Below, piece by piece: positions 26,518 through 35,395 of a stretch of 64,000 nucleotides of DNA (the stretch's first letter is position 1; the number at the start of each line of letters is the position of its first letter). The position numbers were made by a program, and so were the translations under genes. Origin of the DNA: JAJDGF01 sp031549325 (lineage in GTDB: Bacteria; Bacillota; Clostridia; Christensenellales; Aristaeellaceae); the NCBI GenBank assembly GCA_031549325.1, contig JAVBQA010000058.1:1-64000 (forward strand), written 5' to 3'. The notes under the pieces are model-generated. The model was not told the DNA's origin and searched no databases. It saw only the letters and a program-made list of their open reading frames with translations.

Positions 26518-27816
26518 TTACCAGCCCGCCAAGCCCAGCTGCTTGGCCTGCTTCTCGACGTCCTTGTCGTACTCCTCGGCGCACTCTTTGGCCGACTTCA
26601 TTCCGCCGTAGCACTGAATGCAGATCTGCGGCGAGTTAGGCCCCTTGACGGAAGTGATGAACTCCAGCGCGGGCGCGGTCTTGCCGCTGTCGAAGTAAGG
26701 GAGAAGCTCCTTGATCGGGTCAGGAGTATCGGCCGGCAGCGTGGCGTCCTTAACCACGTAGGGTCCGGATGCAGTCTGCTTGGAGGCGAACAGCTCGATG
26801 GACTCGGGCTTGAGGTAGTACTCGGCAAACTTCATCATGGCTTCCTTTTTCTCGGAGCCGCTGTAGAAGTAGAACGTGTCGGGCATCCACACGGTCAGGC
26901 CGTGGTCATCAGCGTTGTCGCCCGGCTGGCCGAACGCGCCCAGCCCATTGGCGGCCTCGATGCCATAGTTGATGGCGATGTTGGGAACGGCATGGGTCAG
27001 CATCGGATAATGGGCGCCCTCGCCATCGGCCAGCATCTTGAGCGCCTGATCGAACGTGGTGGCGTTGTAGTCGGCATTGAAGTAGCCCTTCTGCGCGACC
27101 TCTTCCATGTGCTCGAACGCCTTGAACGCGAAGGCGTTGGTGGCGTACTTGTCCTTGTTGCTGTCGAAGTTGGCGGCAAAGGCCGGGTCGCCCGCCTGCA
27201 CGTTGTAGAAGTCAGACAGCAGGATCAGCTGGCTGGTCCAGTCGGTGGCGAACGAGGCAATGATCGCCGTCTTGCCGGCGGCCTTGATCTTGTCGCAGTT
27301 GGCCATCAGCTCAGCCCAGGTGTGTGGCACTTCAAGGCCCAGCTCCGCGTAGATCTTCTTGTTGTACAGCCAAGCGCCCGTGTTGGACGAGGTGGCCGGG
27401 ATGCCGTAAGTGACGCCGTCAAAGGTGACCGACTGCTTGTACGAATCCAGCACGCGGTCCATAAAGGGCTCGTTTGTGATGTCGATGAAGTTCTGCTTGG
27501 GATTCAGCGTCGCGAACAGCGAGCCAGCGTTGAACAGGTGGATGTCGGTGCTGTCGCCGCTGGCTAGCCGTGCGCGCACGATGTTCTCCCCCTCAGCGCC
27601 TGTCGGGCGCACCTCGCGCTCGATCTTGATGCCGATGTCTTTTTCCATCTGAGCAAACACGGCGTCCTGTCCCTCGGTGGATGACGTGTTGCCCGCCAGC
27701 AGCGTCAGTGTGATGGGCGTTTGCTCAGACGTGGCGGTCACGGGGACCATCACAGCGGCAGCCAGCATCAGCGCAAGGACCAGCAGGGCAAGGATTCTGT
27801 TGTGCCTCTTTTTCAC
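26518..27816 (-). CDS. Extracellular solute-binding protein, CUT1 family
   Basis: 432-residue binding protein. It starts with GTG at 27814-27816, eight bases after AAGGAGG. The N-terminus (KKRHNRILALLVLALMLAAA, then VMVPVTAT) is a Sec signal without a lipobox cysteine. Family-1 features include YGIPATSSNTGAWLYNKKIY and GLEVPHTWAELMANCDKIK. It is first in the operon with two permeases, GH106-like, GH78 and URO-D-fold genes, and divergent from YesM/YesN pair 2. The ligand is inferred to be a rhamnosyl-oligosaccharide. Confidence 0.88.
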   Translation of the reverse strand: MKKRHNRILALLVLALMLAAAVMVPVTATSEQTPITLTLLAGNTSSTEGQDAVFAQMEKDIGIKIEREVRPTGAEGENIVRARLASGDSTDIHLFNAGSLFATLNPKQNFIDITNEPFMDRVLDSYKQSVTFDGVTYGIPATSSNTGAWLYNKKIYAELGLEVPHTWAELMANCDKIKAAGKTAIIASFATDWTSQLILLSDFYNVQAGDPAFAANFDSNKDKYATNAFAFKAFEHMEEVAQKGYFNADYNATTFDQALKMLADGEGAHYPMLTHAVPNIAINYGIEAANGLGAFGQPGDNADDHGLTVWMPDTFYFYSGSEKKEAMMKFAEYYLKPESIELFASKQTASGPYVVKDATLPADTPDPIKELLPYFDSGKTAPALEFITSVKGPNSPQICIQCYGGMKSAKECAEEYDKDVEKQAKQLGLAGW

Positions 27817-27867
27817 GATGAATACCTCCTTAATCGCATTGGGCCCATACCGAGATGCTATCACGAA

Positions 27868-27895
27868 ATCATAACATTGTAAATACAATATACAA
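27868..27895 (-). promoter_or_regulatory. Promoter of the rhamnosidase importer operon
   Basis: On the minus strand -35 TTGTAT and -10 TATGAT are 16 bases apart. An overlapping alternative is TTTACA-N17-TAGCAT. The spacer contains the repeated ATTGTA motif described separately. Confidence 0.45.
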
Positions 27896-27901
27896 TATTG
27901 T
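27876..27901. repeat. ATTGTA/TACAAT repeats, candidate regulator site
   Basis: ATTGTA-AA-TACAAT (27876-27889) and the 10-base palindrome ACAATATTGT (27892-27901) are packed together, and ATTGTA recurs at 27966-27971 in the opposite promoter. The set spans the divergent region between the importer and the YesM/YesN pair 2, a natural place for the YesN site. Confidence 0.4.
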
Positions 27902-27945
27902 TTGATGGAATATTCAGCACATTTTGGTTTATCGCCACAAAATCG

Positions 27946-27975
27946 TTGCATTTGTTTGTGTCTATATTGTATACT
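27946..27975 (+). promoter_or_regulatory. Promoter of yesM/yesN pair 2
   Basis: -35 TTGCAT and -10 TATACT with an 18-base spacer, 22 bases before the kinase start codon. Confidence 0.5.
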
Positions 27976-27997
27976 CAAAAAACGGGGTGAATTGCGG

Positions 27998-29824
27998 ATG
28001 AGCCTACAAACCCGAATGTTTCTGATGTATCTGGTGGTGGTCATCGCGGTCGCGCTGTTGGGCGTGGCCATGTTTAGCTACGTCAGCCACAACATCGAGC
28101 AGAACCTGATGGACAACCTGCTGTCCGCCGCCACGCGCAGCTCGCAGCTGCTGGACAACCTGATCAAACCCATGGAGTACACTTCGCTGCACCTGCTCAG
28201 CAACCACCGCTTCTTTCAGGCCATGGAGGATCTGAACAGCATCGAGCGCAAAGGCGCATCCAACATGGTGATGATCACACTCGCGCAGAACGAGATCTAT
28301 GGCCTGATGATGAGCTATTCCTATAAAAAGTACTTTTACCGCATCTCCGCGTTCAACCCACTGGGCGATTTTTTCACCAGCTACTACTACGAACCGGTGC
28401 CCGGCGGCATGTTCAAGCGCGCCATAGAAAGCCTGCCTTGGCTGGACACACTGAGGGAAAACAACGGTCGCGTCGTGGTGCTTCCGCCCTATGCCGACCC
28501 ATGGCGCAGCGACGCGAATCAGATGGTGTTCTCGGTGTCGCGCGCCATCCGGTTCGACCCGAACATGGGCTTCATCGAAGTCCAGCAGCCCTACGAACTG
28601 CTCGAGGAAATCTTCTCCCCCGTGGCCGATGCCGCGCAGGGCATCAGCGTGTGCGCATTCACGCGAGAAGGCGGCGTGCTGTACGGGTCGGGTCAAAACA
28701 GCGAGCTGCTGAGCTATTACGCCGGACTGACCGGCAGCCATTCGGAGCCCCGGCACGCGAAAAATCCCCACACCGGCGCAGACGAGATCTATGTGAACGC
28801 ACACTCCGAGCAGACCGGCGTCACGGTGTTTCTGGCCCAGGACTACCGGCTGCTGACCCGCCCGCTGACCCAGCTCGGCCAGCAGATGCTGCTGATGTAC
28901 CTGATGCTCGTGGGCGCATCCTGTGCGTTTTTCGCGCTGCAGAGCCGCAATTTGGTGGCGCCCATCCGCCAACTCAAGCGCGACATGGAAGCCACGGTGC
29001 TCGAAAACCTGCCGAAGAATACCCATTTTAAGTCCACCAGCAACGAGGTCGCCAGCCTGGGCCGCGCGTTCGACGACCTGAAGGAGCGTTTGAACGAGCT
29101 GATCTTGCGCGAGCTGGAGCTGCAGGGCCTTCAAATGCAAGCCAGCTTCGACGCGCTGCAAGCTCAGGTGAACCCCCACTTCATCTACAACATCCTGGGA
29201 CTGATCAGCAACCGAGCCGCCATGACGGGCGACGAAAAGACCTGCCGCATCTGCAGCGCGATCGCGGGCATGCTGCGTTATTCCGTGAACACCAAGACGC
29301 GCCTGGTGACGCTCAAAGACGAGATCGATCACCTGAACGACTACATTTATTTGATGAAAGAGCGCTACGAGCACCGGCTGGCGTGCTCGATTGACATCGA
29401 CCCCGAGATCCTCGGCGCGCGCCTCCCCAAGATGGTGCTGCAGCCGCTGGTGGAGAACACGCTCACACACGCCTTCGAGGACAGCGAAGGCGTGATGCGC
29501 GTGCGCGTCACCGGCACGCGCGACGCAAGCCAGTGGCGGCTGGTGATCGAAGACAACGGGTCGGGCTTCAGCAAGGAGGCGCTGTCTGAGATCCGGCGCA
29601 AGATGCGCGCATTCGACGCCGACCACGAAAACATGTCGCGCGGCGGCGGTGAGCTGGGCGGACTGGGCATCCCGAACATTTACGCCCGGCTGCGGCTGTT
29701 CTCGCCAGGCGCGTTCGTGTTCGCCGTCGAAAACCGCAAGGAGGGCGGCGCGCGCGTCGTGCTGGGCGGCTCTCTTCCCACAGGAGGTGATTTTGTTGAC
29801 ACTGAAAATTCTGCTGGCAGATGA
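27998..29824 (+). CDS. Sensor histidine kinase, YesM type (pair 2)
   Basis: 608-residue membrane kinase. TM1 is at the extreme N-terminus (FLMYLVVVIAVALLGVAMF) and an extracellular sensor of about 250 residues follows. TM2 lies near residue 300 (LLMYLMLVGASCAFFAL), then a HAMP linker. The phospho-acceptor is H394 in AQVNPHFIYNILG, and the ATPase domain has PLVENTLTHAF and EDNGSGFSKE. The ATG at 27998 follows GGGGTG by eight bases. Its end overlaps the YesN-type gene by 29 bases. It is expected to sense an extracellular sugar and control the divergent rhamnosidase operon. Confidence 0.88.
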   Translation: MSLQTRMFLMYLVVVIAVALLGVAMFSYVSHNIEQNLMDNLLSAATRSSQLLDNLIKPMEYTSLHLLSNHRFFQAMEDLNSIERKGASNMVMITLAQNEIYGLMMSYSYKKYFYRISAFNPLGDFFTSYYYEPVPGGMFKRAIESLPWLDTLRENNGRVVVLPPYADPWRSDANQMVFSVSRAIRFDPNMGFIEVQQPYELLEEIFSPVADAAQGISVCAFTREGGVLYGSGQNSELLSYYAGLTGSHSEPRHAKNPHTGADEIYVNAHSEQTGVTVFLAQDYRLLTRPLTQLGQQMLLMYLMLVGASCAFFALQSRNLVAPIRQLKRDMEATVLENLPKNTHFKSTSNEVASLGRAFDDLKERLNELILRELELQGLQMQASFDALQAQVNPHFIYNILGLISNRAAMTGDEKTCRICSAIAGMLRYSVNTKTRLVTLKDEIDHLNDYIYLMKERYEHRLACSIDIDPEILGARLPKMVLQPLVENTLTHAFEDSEGVMRVRVTGTRDASQWRLVIEDNGSGFSKEALSEIRRKMRAFDADHENMSRGGGELGGLGIPNIYARLRLFSPGAFVFAVENRKEGGARVVLGGSLPTGGDFVDTENSAGR

Positions 29825-31319
29825 CGAACCGGGAGCGCTCCGGTTCCTGACGCACATCATCCGCGAGCGCTGCCCGGGCTGGGAAGTGGCGGACGCCGTC
29901 GAAAACGGGCGGCAGGCGCTCGCATCCATATCGAACCATCCGCCCGACATGGTGCTCACGGACATCCGCATGCCTGTTATGAACGGCCTGGAACTGGTGC
30001 GCCAGATCCGCAAAAACTGGCCCGCGATCCGCGCGTCGCTGATCTCCGGCCACGAGGATTTTGGCGCAGCGCAGGATGCCATGCGGTTGGGCGTGTCCGA
30101 CTACCTGCTCAAGCCGGTCATCCCGAGCGCGCTGGTGCAAATGCTGGACGGCGCGCGGGATCAAATTCTGACCGAGCGCCGGCGCATGGCGTCCGAGCTG
30201 GTTCTGTCCGCCATCGCGGGCAATCCGGTGGACGAGGCGCAATCCGCGCTGTGCTTTGGCGCGGAGCCACTGCTGAGCGCGGCGTTTGTGCGGGTGGGCG
30301 CGCTGCCTCCGCGCTCTTCAATGGGGCATTTGCGCGCCGTGCAGCCCAAGGACGCCCTGCCTGACGGCTGCTGGATCACTCGCGGCCGCGACGACAACGA
30401 GCTGTTTGCGTTCGAGCGCGCGCCCGGACAGGGCTTGGGCGCGCTGCTGCCGCATCTGGATGCGCTGCTGCCCGAAGGCCCGCGCACGCTGGTGCTGCAC
30501 GAGAATCCTTTCCCGCTGCGTGAAGCCAAGCAGGTGGCGGCGGCGCTAACCAACCTGAGCGACCACGCGCTGGTGCTGGGCGTTCCCCAGCGCCTCAATG
30601 CCTGCCAGTCCTGCGAACCGCAGCCGGGCACGCCGCTGGACGCAGACATGGAGCAGCGCATATCCATGCTGTGCAGCGCCAGCACGCGCACGCGGGAGCT
30701 TTGCCTGCTACTGGACAAGCTGTTTGACGCCTGGCGGCTGGAGCAACGCCCGCTGCAACCCATCCTGCGCGACCTCGACCGGCTGCTGCACGCCGTGGCG
30801 CGCGGCGCGTTGGGCCACGCGGAAAGCGCGCTCGGTTACGAACCGCAGCTGGACGAGGCCATGACCGCCAGCGCCGACCTGACGCAGCTCAAGGCGCGCG
30901 TGTGGGGGCTGATCCTGGGGACACTGAACTCCGGGAGCCGCAACGCCGACGCGGCGAGCACAGAGGCTTTCTTTGAGCGCGTGCGCCACTACATCGAGCA
31001 GAACCTTGCCGAGCCCATTTCGCTGCAGTCGGCCTGCGCCGACATGGGCATCTCCCAGACGTACATGAGCCGCATCTTCCGCCGCCACACCACACACTCG
31101 TTCAACGAATACCTCACGTCGCGCCGGATCGAGCGCGCCAAGCAGCTGATCCTGGATCAGCCCGAGCTGCCCCTGAAGACCGTTGCCGAGCTGGTTGGCT
31201 TCAAAAACCAGTTCTACTTCAGCAAGGTGTTCCGCGCCGTCGAGGGCATCCCCCCATCCCAGTTTCAACAATCTGAAACTCGTCCAGACGCCTCGCGTTC
31301 TCAAGGGCAAGAGACGTGA
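29796..31319 (+). CDS. Response regulator, YesN type (receiver + AraC HTH), pair 2
   Basis: 507-residue activator. The frame opens with TTG codons (29793 or 29796), eight bases or fewer after GGAGG inside the kinase gene; 29796 gives the best spacing and the protein begins TLKILLADDEPG. Phospho-acceptor D56 is in VLTDIRMPVMNG. The C-terminal AraC domain reads SLQSACADMGISQTYMSRIF and VAELVGFKNQFYFSKVFR. The middle region is GC-rich and poorly conserved. Likely activates the divergent importer/rhamnosidase operon. Confidence 0.85.
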   Translation: MTLKILLADDEPGALRFLTHIIRERCPGWEVADAVENGRQALASISNHPPDMVLTDIRMPVMNGLELVRQIRKNWPAIRASLISGHEDFGAAQDAMRLGVSDYLLKPVIPSALVQMLDGARDQILTERRRMASELVLSAIAGNPVDEAQSALCFGAEPLLSAAFVRVGALPPRSSMGHLRAVQPKDALPDGCWITRGRDDNELFAFERAPGQGLGALLPHLDALLPEGPRTLVLHENPFPLREAKQVAAALTNLSDHALVLGVPQRLNACQSCEPQPGTPLDADMEQRISMLCSASTRTRELCLLLDKLFDAWRLEQRPLQPILRDLDRLLHAVARGALGHAESALGYEPQLDEAMTASADLTQLKARVWGLILGTLNSGSRNADAASTEAFFERVRHYIEQNLAEPISLQSACADMGISQTYMSRIFRRHTTHSFNEYLTSRRIERAKQLILDQPELPLKTVAELVGFKNQFYFSKVFRAVEGIPPSQFQQSETRPDASRSQGQET

Positions 31320-31388
31320 AAAGCTTGCGGGCTTGTCTGCCGCGCCGCGCTGGTGTATAATTGGGCATCGGGCAAAGCGAGGTAGCGC

Positions 31389-32285
31389 ATGCGCATCATC
31401 GATAAGTACGTTTCCGCCGCAGAGTGGCACAACCATGGCGTCATCGCGGCCGGGCGCCGACATAGCGTTGCGCGAAAGCCCGACGGCGCCGTGCTGGCTG
31501 TGGGTGATAACGCGCGCGGTCAATGCGACGTCGGCAGCTGGCGCGACGTCGTGGCGGTCGCCGCCGGAAATGTACACATGGCGGCGAACACAGGCAGCAC
31601 CCACACCGTAGGGCTTCGGTCGGACGGAACTGTGGTAGCCGTGGGCTGGAACCTGCACGGCCAATGCAATGTGGGTGATTGGCGCGACGTCGTGGCGATT
31701 GCGGCGGGCTGGCGTCACACCATCGGTCTCCGAGCTGATGGCACGCTGCTGGCCGCGGGCCGGGCGCAAGAGGGCCAATGCGACATAAGCGGTTGGCGCG
31801 ACATCGTGGCCATCGCGGCTGGCGACTGGCACACCGTCGGGGTGAAGCCAGATGGCACGGTGCTGGCCGCGGGCAACAACACCTTCCGGCAGTGCGGCGT
31901 CGGCGAATGGACCGGCATCACGGCGGTCTCGGCGGGCTATCTGCACAGCGTGGGGCTGGCAAAAGGCGGCCGGGTGCTGGCGGTTGGTCAACAGGGCCAC
32001 GGCCAATGCGATGTGGCCGAATGGCAAGACATCGTGGCGATATCGGCGGGCAGCAACCACACCGTCGGGCTTCGGCGGGACGGCAGCGTACTGGCCACCG
32101 GCTGGAATGCGTACGGCCAGTGCGATGCAGGCGGCTGGAAGGACATCGTGGCCGTCGCGGCGGGTTGCGCGCACACCATTGGCCTCAAGTCGGATGGCAC
32201 GATGGTCGCAACGGGAAACAATGAACACGGGCAGTGCGATGTGAGCGGCTGGGTTGCAGCCCGGAGCGCGCGGCCTATCCACTGA
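31389..32285 (+). CDS. RCC1-repeat protein
   Basis: 298-residue protein made almost wholly of seven RCC1-like repeats of about 38 residues. Each carries GQCDVxxWxDIVAIAAG and HTVGLRxDGTVLAxG, which fold into a beta-propeller. There is no signal peptide or membrane segment, so it is probably cytoplasmic, and a GAGG site precedes the ATG. Bacterial RCC1 propellers have no single known function; protein binding is likely. It is not clearly tied to the neighbouring sugar loci. The strictly regular repeats, all with a cysteine in GQC, suggest recent internal duplication. Confidence 0.85.
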   Translation: MRIIDKYVSAAEWHNHGVIAAGRRHSVARKPDGAVLAVGDNARGQCDVGSWRDVVAVAAGNVHMAANTGSTHTVGLRSDGTVVAVGWNLHGQCNVGDWRDVVAIAAGWRHTIGLRADGTLLAAGRAQEGQCDISGWRDIVAIAAGDWHTVGVKPDGTVLAAGNNTFRQCGVGEWTGITAVSAGYLHSVGLAKGGRVLAVGQQGHGQCDVAEWQDIVAISAGSNHTVGLRRDGSVLATGWNAYGQCDAGGWKDIVAVAAGCAHTIGLKSDGTMVATGNNEHGQCDVSGWVAARSARPIH

Positions 32286-32309
32286 GCGTCAGAGAAATGG
32301 CAGGTTGAA

Positions 32310-32876
32310 ATGAACAACATGAGCAAGCCCAGCGTGCGGGCGCGCGTTGAAACCATCATTCTATATGTAGTCTTTGCATTCTACATTTTGTTTTTGTTGA
32401 AGCTGCTGATCTTCTCCAGGCTTTCGCTTTCGGATCTGCAAAGCGGCTTCCAAGGAGCCACAAGGGCCATCAACCTGATCCCCTTTGGCAGCATACGGAA
32501 CTATGTGTTGAGCGACTCCGCCAACATCCAGCGGTTCGCGTTTGGCAATGTGGTCGGCAACATCCTTGCGTTTGTCCCGCTCGGCGCCTATTTGCCGTTG
32601 TTCCGGCGCGACAAAAGAATCGCCCGCAATCTGCTGCCGATCTTCATCGCAAGCCTGCTGATCGAAATCATTCAGGGGCTCTTCGGCATTGGAACGGCGG
32701 ACATCGACGACGTCATTTTGAACTGCCTGGGCGGATTGCTTGGCATTTGGGGCTACAGAATTTTTTTGCTGATCCTGCGAGATCAGCAAAAAGTGCGCAC
32801 CGCAATGGCCATCCTGTCCGCAATGGGATTGCCCGTTTTGCTGTATTATCTGTTCATGATAAAGCTGCGCCTCTGA
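32310..32876 (+). CDS. VanZ-family membrane protein
   Basis: 188 residues with about five membrane helices. The VanZ signature NVVGNILAFVPLGAYLPLF and the later IDDVILNCLGGLLG are clear. VanZ proteins raise glycopeptide tolerance in some Gram-positives, but most chromosomal copies have no known role. It lies 24 bases after the RCC1 gene, in the same direction, and converges with a GH51 gene. Confidence 0.85.
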   Translation: MNNMSKPSVRARVETIILYVVFAFYILFLLKLLIFSRLSLSDLQSGFQGATRAINLIPFGSIRNYVLSDSANIQRFAFGNVVGNILAFVPLGAYLPLFRRDKRIARNLLPIFIASLLIEIIQGLFGIGTADIDDVILNCLGGLLGIWGYRIFLLILRDQQKVRTAMAILSAMGLPVLLYYLFMIKLRL

Positions 32877-32886
32877 TGACGCAGGG

Positions 32887-34374
32887 CTATCGGTCGATCA
32901 CAAGCACACTCACGGAGTGGGGCGGGAGCGAGAGTTCATCGCCAACCCGAACGGCGCGCGTCTCGATCTTTACGCGCTCAGGCGCATCCACGTCGTTGTA
33001 GGTGTCTACAGAGTCAGCGCATATGGTGTGCAGCTCCCAAGCTTTGCCGTCGCCGCCAAGCGTCGTCATTGACACCTGCGCGCCATCCCGTGGCTGCTTG
33101 TTGATGAGCGACACCGCCAGCTTTCCGTCATCCCGCAGCGTGGCCACGGCATCCAGCGCGCCCACCGATACGGCCTCACCCCGCTTATCCACAACGCACA
33201 TCGCGGCGGGCGCGCAGTCCCACAGGTCGATCACCTTCGCGCCCATCCGGTTCACAAACAGATCGAACACATGATAAGTGCTCCTGAGCACGATACCGTC
33301 ATTGTGCGTGTAAATGAGCCCGCGCGTGTTGACCGCCGGCGCGTAGTTGGCCATCTTCACGCTGTCCGCGTGGCGCAACAGCGTGTTCAGGAAGCACCCC
33401 GTGAACACAGCATCGGCCATGGTGTACTGGCTGTTGTCATCGTTCACGTCCCGGGGCAGCAGGTAGTCGGCCTTGTCCTTCTTGATTGGGCCGTGGATGT
33501 TTGGGTGATACCAACCCTGCAGGTTCCACTCATCGAACGCGATCTTGATCTTGTCACTGTAGCCCGTGGCGCGGAGGATCCCCTCTACACGCTCGACGGA
33601 GTCGTCCAGCTTCTTTGTGTAGGCCATGGCCTGCTCATAGCTGGCGTGAGCGTTGGTTGCGTGGATCATGTCCCAGTATTCGTGGATGGAAATCCAGCTC
33701 AGGAAATCCCCCGCATGCTTGAGCAACTCCAGGTTCCATTCCGGGTCGGGCAGCGCCGCCGCCGACAGCTGCACATCCGGATCCACATGCTTGAGCATCT
33801 TGGCGGTTTCGGTCACCAGGCGCGCCCACTCATGGCGCTCCTTCGCGCCGATCTCCCAGCTGCCCCAGTTCTCGTTGCCGATGGAGAAATACTTCACGTT
33901 AAAAGGCTTCTCGTGTCCGTTTTGAATGCGCCATCGCGCGTAACGGCCCTCCGATTCGAGATTCGTATACTCCAGCCAGTCGCTCATCTGCTCGGCCGCG
34001 CCAGTGCCCGCGTTGCCGCAGATATACATCTCCGCGCCCAGTTCCCGGCACAGCGCATAGAACTCATCCGTGCCGAATGTGTTGGGTTCCTCCACGCGCC
34101 AGGCCTTATCAAACACCCGCTCGCGCCGAGTGCCCACGCCCGCCCTCCAGTCATAACTGGACACGAAACAGCCGCCCGGCCAGCGAATCACCGGGGTCTT
34201 GATCTGCTTCATGGCATCCAGCACATCGGTGCGCAGGCCGCGCGCGTTGCTGAGCGGGTTGCCCGGGTCGAACACGCCGCCATAGATCTGGCGATGAAAG
34301 TGCTCCAGAAAGTGCCCATAAATCATGACGTCGCGCTCAAACAGGATGCGATTGGGGTTTATGGCCAGCTTCAC
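32887..34374 (-). CDS. Alpha-L-arabinofuranosidase, GH51 (copy 1)
   Basis: 495-residue cytoplasmic enzyme removing terminal arabinofuranose. GH51 landmarks: IYGHFLEHFHRQIYGGVFDP and VIRWPGGCFVSSYDWRAGVG. The acid/base E168 is in SIGNENWGSWE and the nucleophile E282 in IAFDEWN. Start is GTG behind GAGGGGGG. It is the last gene of the arabinofuranoside operon, 30 bases after the ArsR-type regulator. It is only distantly related to the other GH51 of this operon, so the two probably cut different linkages. Confidence 0.9.
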   Translation of the reverse strand: MKLAINPNRILFERDVMIYGHFLEHFHRQIYGGVFDPGNPLSNARGLRTDVLDAMKQIKTPVIRWPGGCFVSSYDWRAGVGTRRERVFDKAWRVEEPNTFGTDEFYALCRELGAEMYICGNAGTGAAEQMSDWLEYTNLESEGRYARWRIQNGHEKPFNVKYFSIGNENWGSWEIGAKERHEWARLVTETAKMLKHVDPDVQLSAAALPDPEWNLELLKHAGDFLSWISIHEYWDMIHATNAHASYEQAMAYTKKLDDSVERVEGILRATGYSDKIKIAFDEWNLQGWYHPNIHGPIKKDKADYLLPRDVNDDNSQYTMADAVFTGCFLNTLLRHADSVKMANYAPAVNTRGLIYTHNDGIVLRSTYHVFDLFVNRMGAKVIDLWDCAPAAMCVVDKRGEAVSVGALDAVATLRDDGKLAVSLINKQPRDGAQVSMTTLGGDGKAWELHTICADSVDTYNDVDAPERVKIETRAVRVGDELSLPPHSVSVLVIDR

Positions 34375-34404
34375 GCAGGATCCCCCCTCAAAATGATGAC
34401 TGCC

Positions 34405-35304
34405 TCAATCGAGCTTGCGGTAGAACGTGCGCACCAGGATGCCCTGGTTGTAGTTGCCGAATTTGCTGCCGAACAGCGTCAGCCCGCCCGCGTTGCGCTC
34501 CACCTCAAAGCGCAGCACCCAGCGCTGAGCGCTGCCCGAGAGCACGCTTTCGAGCGTCACATCCGACACGCGCTCCCCATCCAGCAGCGTGCCCTTGTGT
34601 GAGATCCTGAGCACTTTCAGCAGCCCGTACTGGTTGCTCATCCACCACTGGGGCGTCAAAATGCCGCGCTTTTCGCCAAAATCGCCCGGCGAAGTCCATT
34701 CACACAACTTCACGCCGTTCAGCGAAAACGTGATGTCGCTCGGCCATTCATCGTTGAATCCGGGCGCCTCGGAGGAAATCTCAAACGAGATCTCGATCTC
34801 CTCGGGATATTGGTTGGCTGTGAGGTAATTGGGCACCGAATACTCCACGAAGCCGGTCGTGAACCAGATCGCCTGCGCGTTGACACGCTCGGGTTCAAGA
34901 AAGTACCTCGGATCATCCAAATGCCCGATGATCTCGTTTTCCGTCGCCAGGCCGCAGGTCGGATGGGCGTTGATGTCCGTGTAATGCCCCACCGGAATCT
35001 GGATTTCGTGGCAATTCCGAAGGTTCATCTGGCGTGCGGGCATCTCCACGCGGTACTCGGTTCCCAGCAGCGTGCACAGCTTCTGTACGGAGCCGTTCCG
35101 GGTGATCATGCGCGTGAGGATGATGCCCGCATCCTCGAGTTTGCGGACGTGCTTGAGCATGATGGGGCTGCTGATTCCCACCGCCTGCGCCAGCTCTTTG
35201 ATGTTCATGTCCTTTTCCGCAAGCAGATACAGCATGCGGATCCTGACATCGCTGGCAAGTGCCTCAAAAAAGGGCCGGTTGCTCTGATGCACCCGTATCA
35301 GCAT
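34405..35304 (-). CDS. ArsR-type transcriptional regulator with C-terminal beta domain
   Basis: 299 residues. Residues about 8-70 are an ArsR winged helix (FEALASDVRIRMLYLLAEKD, then MNIKELAQAVGISSPIMLKH). The remaining 220 residues are beta-rich (AIWFTTGFVEYSVPNYL, DITFSLNGVKLCEWTSPG) and resemble a jelly-roll ligand domain; no metal-site cysteines are seen. The start is the ATG at 35302-35304 behind GAGGAG. It lies inside the operon between permease and GH51 genes, so it most likely senses an arabinose-containing sugar and controls this operon. ArsR-type folds joined to a sugar-type sensor are less usual than LacI or GntR regulators. Confidence 0.75.
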   Translation of the reverse strand: MLIRVHQSNRPFFEALASDVRIRMLYLLAEKDMNIKELAQAVGISSPIMLKHVRKLEDAGIILTRMITRNGSVQKLCTLLGTEYRVEMPARQMNLRNCHEIQIPVGHYTDINAHPTCGLATENEIIGHLDDPRYFLEPERVNAQAIWFTTGFVEYSVPNYLTANQYPEEIEISFEISSEAPGFNDEWPSDITFSLNGVKLCEWTSPGDFGEKRGILTPQWWMSNQYGLLKVLRISHKGTLLDGERVSDVTLESVLSGSAQRWVLRFEVERNAGGLTLFGSKFGNYNQGILVRTFYRKLD

Positions 35305-35395
35305 GGCTCTTTCTCCTCGCTCCGCGTTGACCGCCCAAGCGGTTTTGTTCTCCAAAGCAAATCGCTGGCGCGCCCAATGAAAAGAACCCCTTGCC

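Noticed and set aside
28004..30082. 692-codon open frame on the minus strand opposite yesM/yesN pair 2
   Set aside because: Shadow of the kinase gene; His/Gln/Val-rich text without any family motif.
30708..32282. 524-codon open frame on the minus strand with repeats
   Set aside because: The repeats are the mirror of the RCC1 repeats on the plus strand; not an independent gene.
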